From positions 1 through 61,411 of the forward strand of contig CACZGM010000030.1 of NCBI GenBank assembly GCA_902780695.1: a DNA stretch of 61,411 nucleotides. Reading direction: 5' to 3'. Origin of the DNA: an uncultured Ruminococcus sp. GTDB taxonomy: Bacteria; Bacillota; Clostridia; Oscillospirales; Ruminococcaceae. The notes beneath the pieces are model-generated. The model was not told the origin of the DNA. It searched no databases and was given only the letters and a program-made list of their open reading frames with translations. Positions 52,130 through 61,251 of the stretch are shown here, in pieces. A program made the position numbers and the translations under genes. Positions within the stretch are counted from its first letter, which is position 1. Each line of letters opens with the position of its first letter.

Positions 52130-54208
52130 CTATGCCATATCATAAATGTTGATCTTGATCTCCTTGTCAGGCGGAGCACTGTGCTCACGTTCTGCAAGCG
52201 CATATTTGTCGCCGGTAAACGTATATCCGTACATAGAACCCGGAACGGGCAGAAGATGTCCGGATTCTCCGATATTGTATTCTACACGCTGAAAGACTGT
52301 CCTCTCCCTGACCTCGTCTTCGGGTATATCCTGTGCAGCCCTGCCGAATATCTTTTCATCGCCGTCACGCCACATTCCGGACGCTTTCAGATACGTTGCG
52401 AGGAGATCCGTGAACCACACGGGAGCGTTGTTGTATAGTGTTTCGCTGTGGGTCTCTCCGGGCTCCTTGAGATAGAATATCGGGAAATTCCTGTCCTTGT
52501 CATGCTCACCGTGGTCGGCTGTGATAAGGATAACGGAATCGTCATAAACGCCGAGCTCTTTCAGCTGCGATATGTATTTGTTGATAACATCGAGACAGTC
52601 CTGCGTCTCCTGCTCCAGCGTTCCAATAAGGCCATGTGTGCCGATAAGATGCTCAACTATGAAATAGTTCTTGTCCGTCTCCGACACCGCAAGGTCAAGC
52701 GCATTAAAATATATTTTATTGTCCATGATGCTTTTTTGCGGAACGGATACGCCGTCACGCCAATAAAACACCATATCCTCCTCAAAAAAACGCTTTATAG
52801 CCAGAGGCATATATCTGAAACGTGAAAACATATCTATCGTGCCGTAAAGCAGCGGTTTATAAATGATAACTTCTTCCTTATTTATCTGTATGGTATTGTC
52901 AAAATTACCATTAAGCTCAGTATAGTCGTTTGCAAAATCCCCATATATATTCGCTTTATATCCGTTATCGTGAAGGCGGGAATAAAATTCCGTGCTGCGC
53001 TCGCTGTTCCATACATCCCGCTTCCATTCCTCGCTCGCGAAGTTATCCGGATATTCTTCCGCGCCGGTAAGTATCTGCGGGATAGAAAGGTAGGTCGAAT
53101 CATACATCATGCAGGCATTTGTATAGTATGTAAAATCCTTCAGGCACTCAAACTTCTCGGGGGTAGTTTCATAAGCTTCGGCAAAATAATCCTGATCCGC
53201 CATATCTATGATGATAGTTATTATGTTCTTGTTTTTGGAAACAACGAACTGCTCCTCGTTGGACAGCCCCACAATGCTGTAATCAAAAATATCAACAGGG
53301 GTAGTAATCATCAGCGTGATAAGAGTAACGATATGTATGCCGCCAACAAACATCGAAACATAGTTGTGCGCGTTTTTGACACCGGAGTTGTCCTTAAGCT
53401 TCGGGATCCGGTCTATGATAAGTCCTGCAATTATCGGGAGCAGTATTATGCATACCCATATAATGCTGTTGATTATACATTCTCCGGCAAGGGCGTCCCA
53501 ATCCATAGGGTCACCGAGAGTACGCGGCATACTGCTGTTCATAAACATATACTGCGCATAGACGGCAAGAGTAAGTCCGCATATAAGACGTGTCGAACCG
53601 GTAAATGCTTTTTCGCTCATACCGCACAGAAAGACAGCGGTTATCAAAGTCATAATGAGTGTCTTTATGAGGAGATACGGAAAGAAATCCGAGTATATAT
53701 AGGAATAGTTGGCAAAGTTATTGAAGTATGTCTCCGAAGGGACATACACAGCAGCTATAAAGAACAGCGGCAGGCTGTAAAGAATAGCTTTCGGAAAATT
53801 CTCCGCGTGTGTCTCACCGCCGGAGAACTCCATTAATACACCGATGAGTATCTCGAAAAAGCTGAAGAACACCGCCGTGCAAGCCGCAGTTATGACAATC
53901 ACTATCTCAGGGGCGTTTTCGTATTCTATATCTACTATCCTGCTGCCTATAAGATAATCAAAAAAAATAATAAGGCAGTGGATCAATATAGTGTTATTGA
54001 AGATTGTGCGCCAAAGACGGAACACGATAAGAGGTACTCCGGTTACAAGTAAAAGCACGGCGCACAGAACGATATCCATTTTCAGCGAAAGATAACAGAA
54101 CACCGCAAGAGACACCGCGAACAGCATCGAAAACACGATCCCGACAGCTTTACCCGCTTTTTCGGACAGCTTTATCCTTTTATTAAGAAATCCGATAACT
54201 GCTTTCAT
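52130..54208 (-). CDS. Sulfatase-family membrane transferase (LtaS/phosphoethanolamine-transferase-like)
   Basis: A 692-residue protein. The ATG at 54208 has GGAGG; the upstream ATG at 54241 does not. Roughly the first 320 residues contain about eight membrane helices; the extracellular half is a sulfatase fold with metal-binding segments IIDMADQD, a Thr/Ser region in DSTYLSIPQILTG that would hold the nucleophile, EHLIGTHG and ITADHGEHD. Such proteins transfer phosphoglycerol or phosphoethanolamine groups to surface glycolipids or glycans. The helix count exceeds LtaS (five), so another polymer substrate is likely. It is monocistronic. Confidence 0.82.
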   Translation of the reverse strand: MKAVIGFLNKRIKLSEKAGKAVGIVFSMLFAVSLAVFCYLSLKMDIVLCAVLLLVTGVPLIVFRLWRTIFNNTILIHCLIIFFDYLIGSRIVDIEYENAPEIVIVITAACTAVFFSFFEILIGVLMEFSGGETHAENFPKAILYSLPLFFIAAVYVPSETYFNNFANYSYIYSDFFPYLLIKTLIMTLITAVFLCGMSEKAFTGSTRLICGLTLAVYAQYMFMNSSMPRTLGDPMDWDALAGECIINSIIWVCIILLPIIAGLIIDRIPKLKDNSGVKNAHNYVSMFVGGIHIVTLITLMITTPVDIFDYSIVGLSNEEQFVVSKNKNIITIIIDMADQDYFAEAYETTPEKFECLKDFTYYTNACMMYDSTYLSIPQILTGAEEYPDNFASEEWKRDVWNSERSTEFYSRLHDNGYKANIYGDFANDYTELNGNFDNTIQINKEEVIIYKPLLYGTIDMFSRFRYMPLAIKRFFEEDMVFYWRDGVSVPQKSIMDNKIYFNALDLAVSETDKNYFIVEHLIGTHGLIGTLEQETQDCLDVINKYISQLKELGVYDDSVILITADHGEHDKDRNFPIFYLKEPGETHSETLYNNAPVWFTDLLATYLKASGMWRDGDEKIFGRAAQDIPEDEVRERTVFQRVEYNIGESGHLLPVPGSMYGYTFTGDKYALAEREHSAPPDKEIKINIYDMA

Positions 54209-54246
54209 ATATTTCCTCCGACAAAATATCTGTAAAAACAAAAAAT

Positions 54247-54275
54247 ATTATATCACCCCAGCCGCCAAAAGTCAA
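54247..54275 (-). promoter_or_regulatory. Promoter of the sulfatase-family gene
   Basis: Minus strand TTGACT (54275-54270), 17 bases, TATAAT (54252-54247). Confidence 0.82.
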
Positions 54276-54282
54276 TATCGGC

Positions 54283-54319
54283 AAAAGCCCCGGAACACAT
54301 CTCCTGTGCTCCGGGGTTT
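54283..54319 (-). terminator. Terminator of the EAL gene
   Basis: GCCCCGGA/TCCGGGGT stem extended by CACA/TGTG, followed by TTTT on the minus strand. Confidence 0.85.
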
Positions 54320-54324
54320 GACCG

Positions 54325-57300
54325 TTATTCGTATATCACGTTATGGTTGACAGTGCTTTCGTTTACGGTAAATCTGACTCTGCTGTTCCTTATTATTATG
54401 TTTTCGTCGTCCGCGAACGTATCGCGTCTCAGCTCATTTCCTGCGCTGAAGCGTATATCGCACTCGTTCATTTTTATCACGGTGTCCGGACTGTATCCGC
54501 CGACGGACAGAGCCTGCTCACCGTTGCTGTCGATCTTGAGGGAAGCAGATTCCATGGTCAGGCTTGTTGTGCCGTTAAGCGCACCCACGCCGGTGCCGTA
54601 AGCAGCATTGAGCACCACCACCATACCGGAATCGCTAATATCCGTTATCGACTCGCTGCCCTTTACGCTGCCTATTCCCACGCAGTTGCTTCCGTCGCAG
54701 TATCCCTTGAACGAACAGAATCTTATCTTTACCCTTGAATTTCCGTACATAGAACCCGCGCATACGCCGTTAATGGCAGATATTTCAACCGACACGCTGC
54801 CGCTGTCCATAACGATATCGGAGTCTCCGGAAAGCGCGCCTATTCCTACGCAGGAGTTGCCGTCCGCTTCAAGGATCATTATGCCGCTCCTGATACATAT
54901 CTTACCGCCGAGATCGGAGCCTATGCAGATACCCGCAACGCCTCTGCCCTGCACTGAAACGGTGCCGGAGTGCATGAATACCAGCTCACCGTGCCGTTCT
55001 CCGGTAAACGCACCTATACCGTAGTAATCGGACGATTCGAGTTCAAATTTCAGACTGCCGTCGCCCTCAAGAGTAAACCTTGAGCTCTCCGGTACATTGA
55101 TGCCGGAATTGTGCATGAAGTTCTCGCCCACAATGACAAGCGTCACATCATTGTTTTCGCCGAGCTGTATGGTCGGACGGTTCTTGATATTGGAAAAATG
55201 CACGTTTTCAAGAGTGATGCGTCCTGTATATCCGGATTCTATGCGCATATGGATATCCGTTTTGAGACCGGGTGTTCCGATAATTGAGATATCCTTATAT
55301 ACCATAGTTTCCTGCCCCACAACTATCTCGGTGAAGCCGTCCTTTACAAGGGACGAAAGGTTGACACGATTGGTCTTGCCGGCGATGTACGAGTGGCTCG
55401 CCTGACCCTCGGCAAGTTCATTATGATATTTTACGATCTCTTCCCTGATCTTTTCGTCTATCTGCGGTATCAGCTCCGCTGACGGGCGGGCGGTATAGTA
55501 GCCCTGTATCAGATCGGCGCCGAGAAGAATGACGGTACGAAGCTCCTCTGCGGTCTCGACGCCCTCAGCCAGAGCCATAATGCCGTTGTCGCGGCAGAAG
55601 TTTATTACTCCCCTTACAAAGTGCTGTTTCTGCGGCTTGTTCTGTATCTCGCTAAGCAGCGCTCTGTCGATCTTGACATAGTTCGGCATATAGCGCAGCA
55701 GGTTGCTCACGTTGGAATATCCCGTGCCGTAATCATCGACAGCTATCTTGATATTCAGCCGCTTGAAAAACTCCTTGAGCCTGTTAAGCTCTTCGTCGCT
55801 GAGCTCCGCTTCCTCTGTAAGCTCGACGACCACGGTATCGGAATGCTTTTTCAGGAGCATCTCCACAGCCACGAAATCCTCGTCGTCGATGCGCACGCCC
55901 GGTATGCTGTTTATGAACACTTTTGCCGAACCTATCACCGGCTTCTGTCTGTCAACTATCGAAAGGACGTTGAGGAAAGTTGCGCGTTCAACGTCCGCGA
56001 GTCTGTTCTGCATATCCGCGTATTTTATTATCGAAAGCGGAGATATGCGCTTTTCGGTATTTGAGCGCATCAGTGCCTCATACGAGTATATAGCTCCGTC
56101 AACGGTGTTTACGATAGGCTGGAAGTGGTAGGTGAGCAGATTTCCGTCAAGTATCTTCCCGACGAGATCGTATTCTTCCTTCTCCTCGGCGGTAAGGCTC
56201 TCATAGGCGGCTCCGGCGGCATCGGACTTGCTCTTCTTCATCTTGTCGAGCTGCTCCTGCATACCCTGAATCACGAGCTCGCGTCTGATGCTCTCAAAGC
56301 CTCTCGAAACAAGCCCTATCCACCTGCGGTAAATATCGTCGTATGCTCTTGCCGCGTTCCCGTAGCTTACACAGGCGTAGCCGTAGCACTGCTTTTCGGC
56401 ATAGACCGGAGTGAAGAAGAACGCGGCAGGCTCATCTCTTTCCTCGTACAGTGCAGGAAGAAGCTCTTTCGTGTCGAAAGTCCTGTCCAGCGCGACATGA
56501 CCGTCCTTGCGGTCACTGTTGTATCTTACCGCGTATATCATCTTTTCGGGGTAGCCCTCGTTCTTGACGTTTATCGCGTGATCGGTGCTCATATATTTCC
56601 ACGGAGGCGCAAGACAAAGGTGGAAGCTGTTTGCTCCCTTTATCTGATACGCGTAGGAGAATATCATTCCGAGATACTCGCCGAGATCGGTCTGCGATAA
56701 GACGTTTTCCGCCATTGTATTGTTTATCGAATCAAAGCCTTCCTCGGAAATCTCTGTCCCCCACTCCTGTCTTCTGATAGTAAGAGTGGGCATATTGGTC
56801 TCCGTACAGCCGCAGCTCTCGCCTATAAGCAGCGGCGGGTCGATAGTGAACGGCTCGGTTTCCCTGCCGTTTATGCTATTGAATATATATTCCGCTGCGT
56901 AGATGCCGAACTCATACGACGGAATGAGCGCTGAAGTGATCGTAGAGGGGGAGGTCTGTCCCTCGTCGGTGGAATCGTAGCTTACAACAGCTACATCATC
57001 GGGTATTTTTATACCGCGTGCGGCAAACGCTTTTCCGAGACCGATAGCCATAGCGTCATTGGCGCAGACTACCGCTTCCGGCAGCTTCTTCCCGTCCGCG
57101 AGGAGATGATCTGCGCAGACCTCGCCGCTCTGATACCAGAAATCACCGTAAACTATTCTGTCCTCCGATACCGGCAGTCCGTGCTTCTCCATTGCGTCGC
57201 GGTATGCTTTCAGACGCATCTGGGCGTGTTCGTGCCACTTCTTGCCGGAAAGGTACGCGATATCCTTATAGCCGTGAACTTCGATAAGGTGAGAAACGAG

Positions 57301-57669
57301 CTCGACAACGGCACCGTAGCAGTCGGTAAAGATGCTCGGGAAATACTTGCTTTCTCTTTCTATGACAAGGACGGGCTTTCCGAATGTTTCGTGCAGCCGT
57401 TCTTCGATGGCATCCGCCGCACCGGCGGTCTGAATGCTGTCCTCGATTATCACGGCAGCATCGTACATATCCGGTACCATCAGAGAGAAGATGTTGGATT
57501 CGCCCTTTTCACGGTCGGCGGTATCCTGATATTTGCGGTACATCGAAAAAATGCACACATCCATATCAAAGGCGAACGCTTTTTCAAGAAATCCGGTGAT
57601 AAATCTTCTCTGATAGATCTCATCCGCCTGACCGACAAAAAGCGCTATACGTTTTCTGTTCTTGCTCAT
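54325..57669 (-). CDS. c-di-GMP phosphodiesterase with LacI-type sensor and beta-solenoid-like tail
   Basis: A 1114-residue protein without signal peptide or TM helix. Residues 5-290 are a LacI/Peripla_BP_3 ligand-binding domain (VVCANDAMAIGLGKAFAARG, IPDDVAVVSYDST) that lacks the DNA-binding head. A GAF-like linker (about 300-470) and coiled coil lead to an EAL domain (about 505-745) with all catalytic residues: E531 in YEALMRS, N587, E616, D645/D646 in AVDDYGTGYSN, K666, E702 and E705 in LAEGVET. The last 340 residues are short repeated strands with GIGA, CVGIGAL, GVGAL turns, like a beta-solenoid. It should degrade c-di-GMP in response to a sugar-like ligand. AGAGGAG precedes the start. 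Confidence 0.88.
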   Translation of the reverse strand: MSKNRKRIALFVGQADEIYQRRFITGFLEKAFAFDMDVCIFSMYRKYQDTADREKGESNIFSLMVPDMYDAAVIIEDSIQTAGAADAIEERLHETFGKPVLVIERESKYFPSIFTDCYGAVVELVSHLIEVHGYKDIAYLSGKKWHEHAQMRLKAYRDAMEKHGLPVSEDRIVYGDFWYQSGEVCADHLLADGKKLPEAVVCANDAMAIGLGKAFAARGIKIPDDVAVVSYDSTDEGQTSPSTITSALIPSYEFGIYAAEYIFNSINGRETEPFTIDPPLLIGESCGCTETNMPTLTIRRQEWGTEISEEGFDSINNTMAENVLSQTDLGEYLGMIFSYAYQIKGANSFHLCLAPPWKYMSTDHAINVKNEGYPEKMIYAVRYNSDRKDGHVALDRTFDTKELLPALYEERDEPAAFFFTPVYAEKQCYGYACVSYGNAARAYDDIYRRWIGLVSRGFESIRRELVIQGMQEQLDKMKKSKSDAAGAAYESLTAEEKEEYDLVGKILDGNLLTYHFQPIVNTVDGAIYSYEALMRSNTEKRISPLSIIKYADMQNRLADVERATFLNVLSIVDRQKPVIGSAKVFINSIPGVRIDDEDFVAVEMLLKKHSDTVVVELTEEAELSDEELNRLKEFFKRLNIKIAVDDYGTGYSNVSNLLRYMPNYVKIDRALLSEIQNKPQKQHFVRGVINFCRDNGIMALAEGVETAEELRTVILLGADLIQGYYTARPSAELIPQIDEKIREEIVKYHNELAEGQASHSYIAGKTNRVNLSSLVKDGFTEIVVGQETMVYKDISIIGTPGLKTDIHMRIESGYTGRITLENVHFSNIKNRPTIQLGENNDVTLVIVGENFMHNSGINVPESSRFTLEGDGSLKFELESSDYYGIGAFTGERHGELVFMHSGTVSVQGRGVAGICIGSDLGGKICIRSGIMILEADGNSCVGIGALSGDSDIVMDSGSVSVEISAINGVCAGSMYGNSRVKIRFCSFKGYCDGSNCVGIGSVKGSESITDISDSGMVVVLNAAYGTGVGALNGTTSLTMESASLKIDSNGEQALSVGGYSPDTVIKMNECDIRFSAGNELRRDTFADDENIIIRNSRVRFTVNESTVNHNVIYE

Positions 57670-57742
57670 AAATACTCCTCTTGACCGTATGGGCAACGCG
57701 TTTATCCAAACCATAGACGCGATATTACACTATATCATTATG

Positions 57743-57771
57743 ATTATAGCATACTTCCGGCGAAAATGCAA
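57743..57771 (-). promoter_or_regulatory. Promoter of the EAL gene
   Basis: Minus strand TTGCAT (57771-57766), 17 bases, TATAAT (57748-57743). It diverges from the promoter at 57944; nothing else is seen in this 340-base gap. Confidence 0.8.
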
Positions 57772-57943
57772 CAAGGCAGACAATAAATCTACAATTTTAG
57801 TTAAAAACGCAAAACAACTTTTGTTGCTTTTTACCAAATCTATCCGGGATCTGCTGCGTCTCAGTCCGCGCCCATACAATCCGGAGCCACCGGTCCCGGA
57901 ATACCGCCGCGTATTCTGACGCCTGAGTCCCTGCCCTCCGTGC

Positions 57944-57972
57944 TTGACACATTCAGACGGATATGCTATAAT
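57944..57972 (+). promoter_or_regulatory. Promoter of the glycerol-3-phosphate dehydrogenase-type operon
   Basis: TTGACA, 17 bases, TATAAT: full consensus, about 30 bases before the start. Confidence 0.9.
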
Positions 57973-58009
57973 TTTTACAGAAAATAAACTCGGAGGAAGT
58001 GACATTTCA

Positions 58010-59407
58010 ATGAAATACGATGCTGTGATCATCGGTGCGGGCGTGACCGGCTGTGCCGCGGCAAGAGAGCTCTCGCGGTATGAGCTGAAAATTCTCGTCA
58101 TCGACAGGGAAAGCGATGTATGCGAAGGTACCAGCAAGGCGAACAGCGCCATTATCCACGCAGGCTTTGACGCGGAACCCGGTACTCTCAAAGCGCAGCT
58201 GAACGTAAAGGGCAACGCTATGATGACAGCTCTCGCCGGCGAACTCGATATCCCGTTCAGACGCGTGGGCGCCATGGTCGTCTGCTATGAGGAAAGCGAG
58301 CTTCCGAAGCTCGGAGAGCTGCTCTCCCGCGGAGAACGGAACGGTGTTGAAGGTCTGAAGATACTCGGCAGAGACGAGGCTCTCGCACTCGAACCGAATC
58401 TTGCCGACGATGTGTATGCCGCCCTCTATGCGCCGACATCGGGCATCGTCTGTCCGTTTGAGATGACGCTGGCGTTCGCGGAGAACGCTTACAGAAACGG
58501 TGCGGAATTTATGCTCTCCGCTGAGGTGACAGGCATAGAAAAAACGGCAGACGGTTTTACCGTAAACACGACAAAAGGCACTGTCGAAGCAGATTGTGTT
58601 ATAAACTGCGCGGGCGTTTACGCGGATAAGATACACGATATGATCTGCGAACATTCATTCTCGATAACGCCGAGACGCGGGGAATACCTGCTGCTCGACA
58701 AGAATGCGGGAAAGACCGTGAGCCGCACGATATTCCAGCTGCCTACAAAAATGGGCAAGGGCATACTCGTGTCCCCGACAGCACACGGCAATCTTCTGCT
58801 CGGTCCGACCGCGGAAGATACCGATGACCGCGAATTCACCGCGACCACCCGTGAAGGACTTGACAGCGTAAAGAAGAAGAGCGCACTGTCGGTGAAGAAT
58901 ATCCCCTACGGACAGGTCATAACATCGTTCTCCGGACTTCGCGCAACAGGGAGCACCCATGATTTCATTATCCGCGAAGACGACAAGGTCAAGGGCTTCA
59001 TAGACGCGGCGGGAATAGAGTCCCCCGGACTTACCAGCGCACCCGCGATAGCGCTGTATATAAGGGACATCGTTTCGGGCATAATACCGCTGAAAGAAAA
59101 GGCGGATTTCGACCCGGTCAGAAAGGGCATACCGAAGCTCGCTTCCATGCCCGCGGAGGAACGCGCGGAGCTGATAAAGCAGCGCCCCGATTACGGTCAG
59201 ATCGTCTGCCGCTGCGAACAGATAAGCGAAGGCGAGATACTCGACAGCATAGAGCGTCCGCTCGGAGCAACGACACTCGACGGTGTAAAGCGCCGTGTGA
59301 GAGCCGGAATGGGCCGCTGTCAGGCGGGTTTCTGCTCACCGAAGGTCATAGATATGCTTGCGGAAAAACAGGGAATTTCTTATGGGGGAGTGAAGAAAAA
59401 TGGCTGA
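58010..59407 (+). CDS. FAD-dependent glycerol-3-phosphate dehydrogenase-type oxidoreductase
   Basis: A 465-residue flavoprotein with the FAD Rossmann motif IIGAGVTGCAAARELS (residues 7-22), the DAO-family segment SKANSAIIHAGFDAEPGT, and a C-terminal BFD-like [2Fe-2S] domain with VCRCEQISEGEI and GMGRCQAGFC. This is the layout of anaerobic glycerol-3-phosphate dehydrogenase subunit A-like proteins. The next two genes, another flavoprotein and a DUF1667 protein, usually accompany it in Clostridia and form the complex that oxidises glycerol 3-phosphate. Other 2-hydroxy acid substrates cannot be excluded. Confidence 0.85.
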   Translation: MKYDAVIIGAGVTGCAAARELSRYELKILVIDRESDVCEGTSKANSAIIHAGFDAEPGTLKAQLNVKGNAMMTALAGELDIPFRRVGAMVVCYEESELPKLGELLSRGERNGVEGLKILGRDEALALEPNLADDVYAALYAPTSGIVCPFEMTLAFAENAYRNGAEFMLSAEVTGIEKTADGFTVNTTKGTVEADCVINCAGVYADKIHDMICEHSFSITPRRGEYLLLDKNAGKTVSRTIFQLPTKMGKGILVSPTAHGNLLLGPTAEDTDDREFTATTREGLDSVKKKSALSVKNIPYGQVITSFSGLRATGSTHDFIIREDDKVKGFIDAAGIESPGLTSAPAIALYIRDIVSGIIPLKEKADFDPVRKGIPKLASMPAEERAELIKQRPDYGQIVCRCEQISEGEILDSIERPLGATTLDGVKRRVRAGMGRCQAGFCSPKVIDMLAEKQGISYGGVKKNG

Positions 59408-60671
59408 AAAAACTGCTCTCGCTATAATCGGCGGAGGTCCCGCGGGACTTGCGGCCGCCGCTGCAGCCTATGACTGCGGTATAAGAGATATTACGGTATT
59501 TGAGCGCGATAACGGGCTCGGCGGCATACTCAACCAGTGCATACACAACGGATTCGGTCTTCACACGTTCGGTGAGGAGCTTACCGGCCCCGAATATGCG
59601 GCAAGGTTCATAGAAAAGGTGAGAGAGCGCGGCATAAACTGCGAAACCGGCAGCATGGTGCTCTCGATAAGCCCGGACAGAGAGATAACGGTTGTCAGCA
59701 AGGCAAAGGGACTGCGTGTGATAAAGGCGGACGCGGTCGTGCTTGCTATGGGCTGCCGCGAACGTCCGAGAGGCGCACTGAACATTCCCGGTTTCAGACC
59801 GCAGGGCATCTACACTGCCGGTACGGCGCAGAAGCTCGTGAACTGCGAGGGATATCTGCCCGGAAAGGAAGTCGTGATACTCGGCTCCGGCGACATCGGA
59901 CTTATAATGGCAAGGCGAATGACGCTCGAAGGAGCGCACGTTAAGGCTGTTGCGGAGCTGATGCCGTATTCCGGCGGGCTCAAGCGCAATATCGTGCAAT
60001 GTCTCGACGATTACGGCATTCCCCTTCTTCTAAGCCACACGGTAGTGGATATAAAGGGGAAGCGGAAGCTCGAAGGCGTAACGATTGCCGAGGTTGACGG
60101 CACAGGCACACCGATAGCGGGAACGGAGCAATACTACGAATGTGACACGCTGCTGCTTTCCTGCGGACTTATCCCGGAGAACGAGCTGTCGCTTACGGCG
60201 GGGATCAAGATAAACGGAATGACGAACGGCCCCGAAGTCGATGACAGGCTCACAACGAGCGCGGAAGGCATTTTCGCCTGCGGAAACGTACTGCACGTTC
60301 ACGATCTTGTGGATTTCGTTTCCGAGGAAGCGGAACGCGCCGGCAGAAATGCCGCGAGGTTCATAACCGGCGAGGGCGCAAAGAAGAACAGCCCCGACAT
60401 ACACAGGCTTATAGCCGGAAACGGCGTGAGATACACAGTCCCCTGCACCGTTGATACGGCAAACACGGACGGAGAGCTGCACATAAGGTTCCGCGTGCGC
60501 AATGTATATAAGGGATGCAGGATAACCGTCAGCGCGGACAGCGGCGTTATCGTATCGAAGAAGAAGCGCATCACCGTACCGAGCGAAATGGAAGATGTTA
60601 TAATCAAGCCGGATATGCTGGCTGCAGTTGCCGGCGATATCACCGTCAGCATAGAGGAGGAGAGCGTATGA
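59400..60671 (+). CDS. NAD(P)/FAD-dependent oxidoreductase, partner subunit
   Basis: A 423-residue pyridine nucleotide-disulfide-type flavoprotein with two dinucleotide folds: FAD site IIGGGPAGLAAAAA (9-22) and NAD site VILGSGDIGLIMARR. The segments RERPRGALNIPGFRPQGIYTAGTAQ and EGIFACGNVLHVHDLVDFV match the family found beside GlpA-type dehydrogenases. No redox CxxC is visible near the FAD helix. The start overlaps the previous gene by eight bases and the end overlaps the next by ATGA. It probably passes electrons from the dehydrogenase to NAD or a quinone-independent acceptor. Confidence 0.88.
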   Translation: MAEKTALAIIGGGPAGLAAAAAAYDCGIRDITVFERDNGLGGILNQCIHNGFGLHTFGEELTGPEYAARFIEKVRERGINCETGSMVLSISPDREITVVSKAKGLRVIKADAVVLAMGCRERPRGALNIPGFRPQGIYTAGTAQKLVNCEGYLPGKEVVILGSGDIGLIMARRMTLEGAHVKAVAELMPYSGGLKRNIVQCLDDYGIPLLLSHTVVDIKGKRKLEGVTIAEVDGTGTPIAGTEQYYECDTLLLSCGLIPENELSLTAGIKINGMTNGPEVDDRLTTSAEGIFACGNVLHVHDLVDFVSEEAERAGRNAARFITGEGAKKNSPDIHRLIAGNGVRYTVPCTVDTANTDGELHIRFRVRNVYKGCRITVSADSGVIVSKKKRITVPSEMEDVIIKPDMLAAVAGDITVSIEEESV

Positions 60672-61018
60672 CACGGGAGCTGATATGTATAGGCTGTCCT
60701 ATGGGCTGCGAGCTTACGGCGGAGATCGAGGACGGCAAGGTCGTCTCGGTCACCGGCAACACCTGCGGAGTCGGCAAAAAATACGCCGAAACGGAAATAA
60801 CCGCCCCGGTCCGCACTGTCACGTCAACGGTAATGTCGGATAAGGGCAAGCCCGTACCGGTAAAGACGAAATCACCCGTCCCGAAGGACAGGATATTCGA
60901 TGTCATGAAGGATATCAAGTCGGCATCAGTCTCTCTTCCCGTAAAGATCGGAGATGTTGCCGTGAAGAATGCCGCCGGTACAGGCGTGGATATCATCGTG
61001 ACTAAAGAGAGTTTTTGA
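60668..61018 (+). CDS. DUF1667 protein
   Basis: A 116-residue protein with N-terminal ICIGCPMGCEL and a fourth cysteine in NTCGVGKKYA, a likely metal or iron-sulfur site, followed by VRTVTSTVMSDKGKPVPVKT. This small family occurs as the third gene of GlpA-type operons. The ATG at 60668 overlaps the previous stop by four bases. Its last codons are duplicated downstream as a 24-bp tandem repeat. Confidence 0.88.
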   Translation: MTRELICIGCPMGCELTAEIEDGKVVSVTGNTCGVGKKYAETEITAPVRTVTSTVMSDKGKPVPVKTKSPVPKDRIFDVMKDIKSASVSLPVKIGDVAVKNAAGTGVDIIVTKESF

Positions 61019-61046
61019 GAGATGACTAAAGAGAGTTTTTGAGAGA
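60999..61046 (+). repeat. 24-bp tandem duplication of the DUF1667 gene end
   Basis: The unit TGACTAAAGAGAGTTTTTGA plus GAGA occurs twice (60999-61022, 61023-61046); the first copy includes the stop codon. It is followed by degenerate AGAGATTTTT-like runs to about 61100. No gene is seen from 61019 to the window end. Confidence 0.85.
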
Positions 61047-61215
61047 GATTTTAGAGAGATTTTTAGAGAGAATTTAGAGATTTAAGAGATTTTTAAGAAG
61101 GGGCGCTGGCGCGGAGCCCGCGCTGGCAGAAGCTGTATTTCAGAGTTTCCTGCTATGGGTCGCTCTGCAAGAAATGAATGGGGGTTGGCGAAGAATCCAT
61201 TAAATAATAACAATA

Positions 61216-61251
61216 ACCGCACAGAATAACGCTCTGTGCGGTATCTTTTTT
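61216..61251 (+). terminator. Terminator after the GlpA-type operon
   Basis: ACCGCACAGA/TCTGTGCGGT stem, 7-base loop, then ATCTTTTTT. The same stem occurs at 9743-9770. Beyond it, to the edge, I see only noncoding sequence. Confidence 0.82.
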
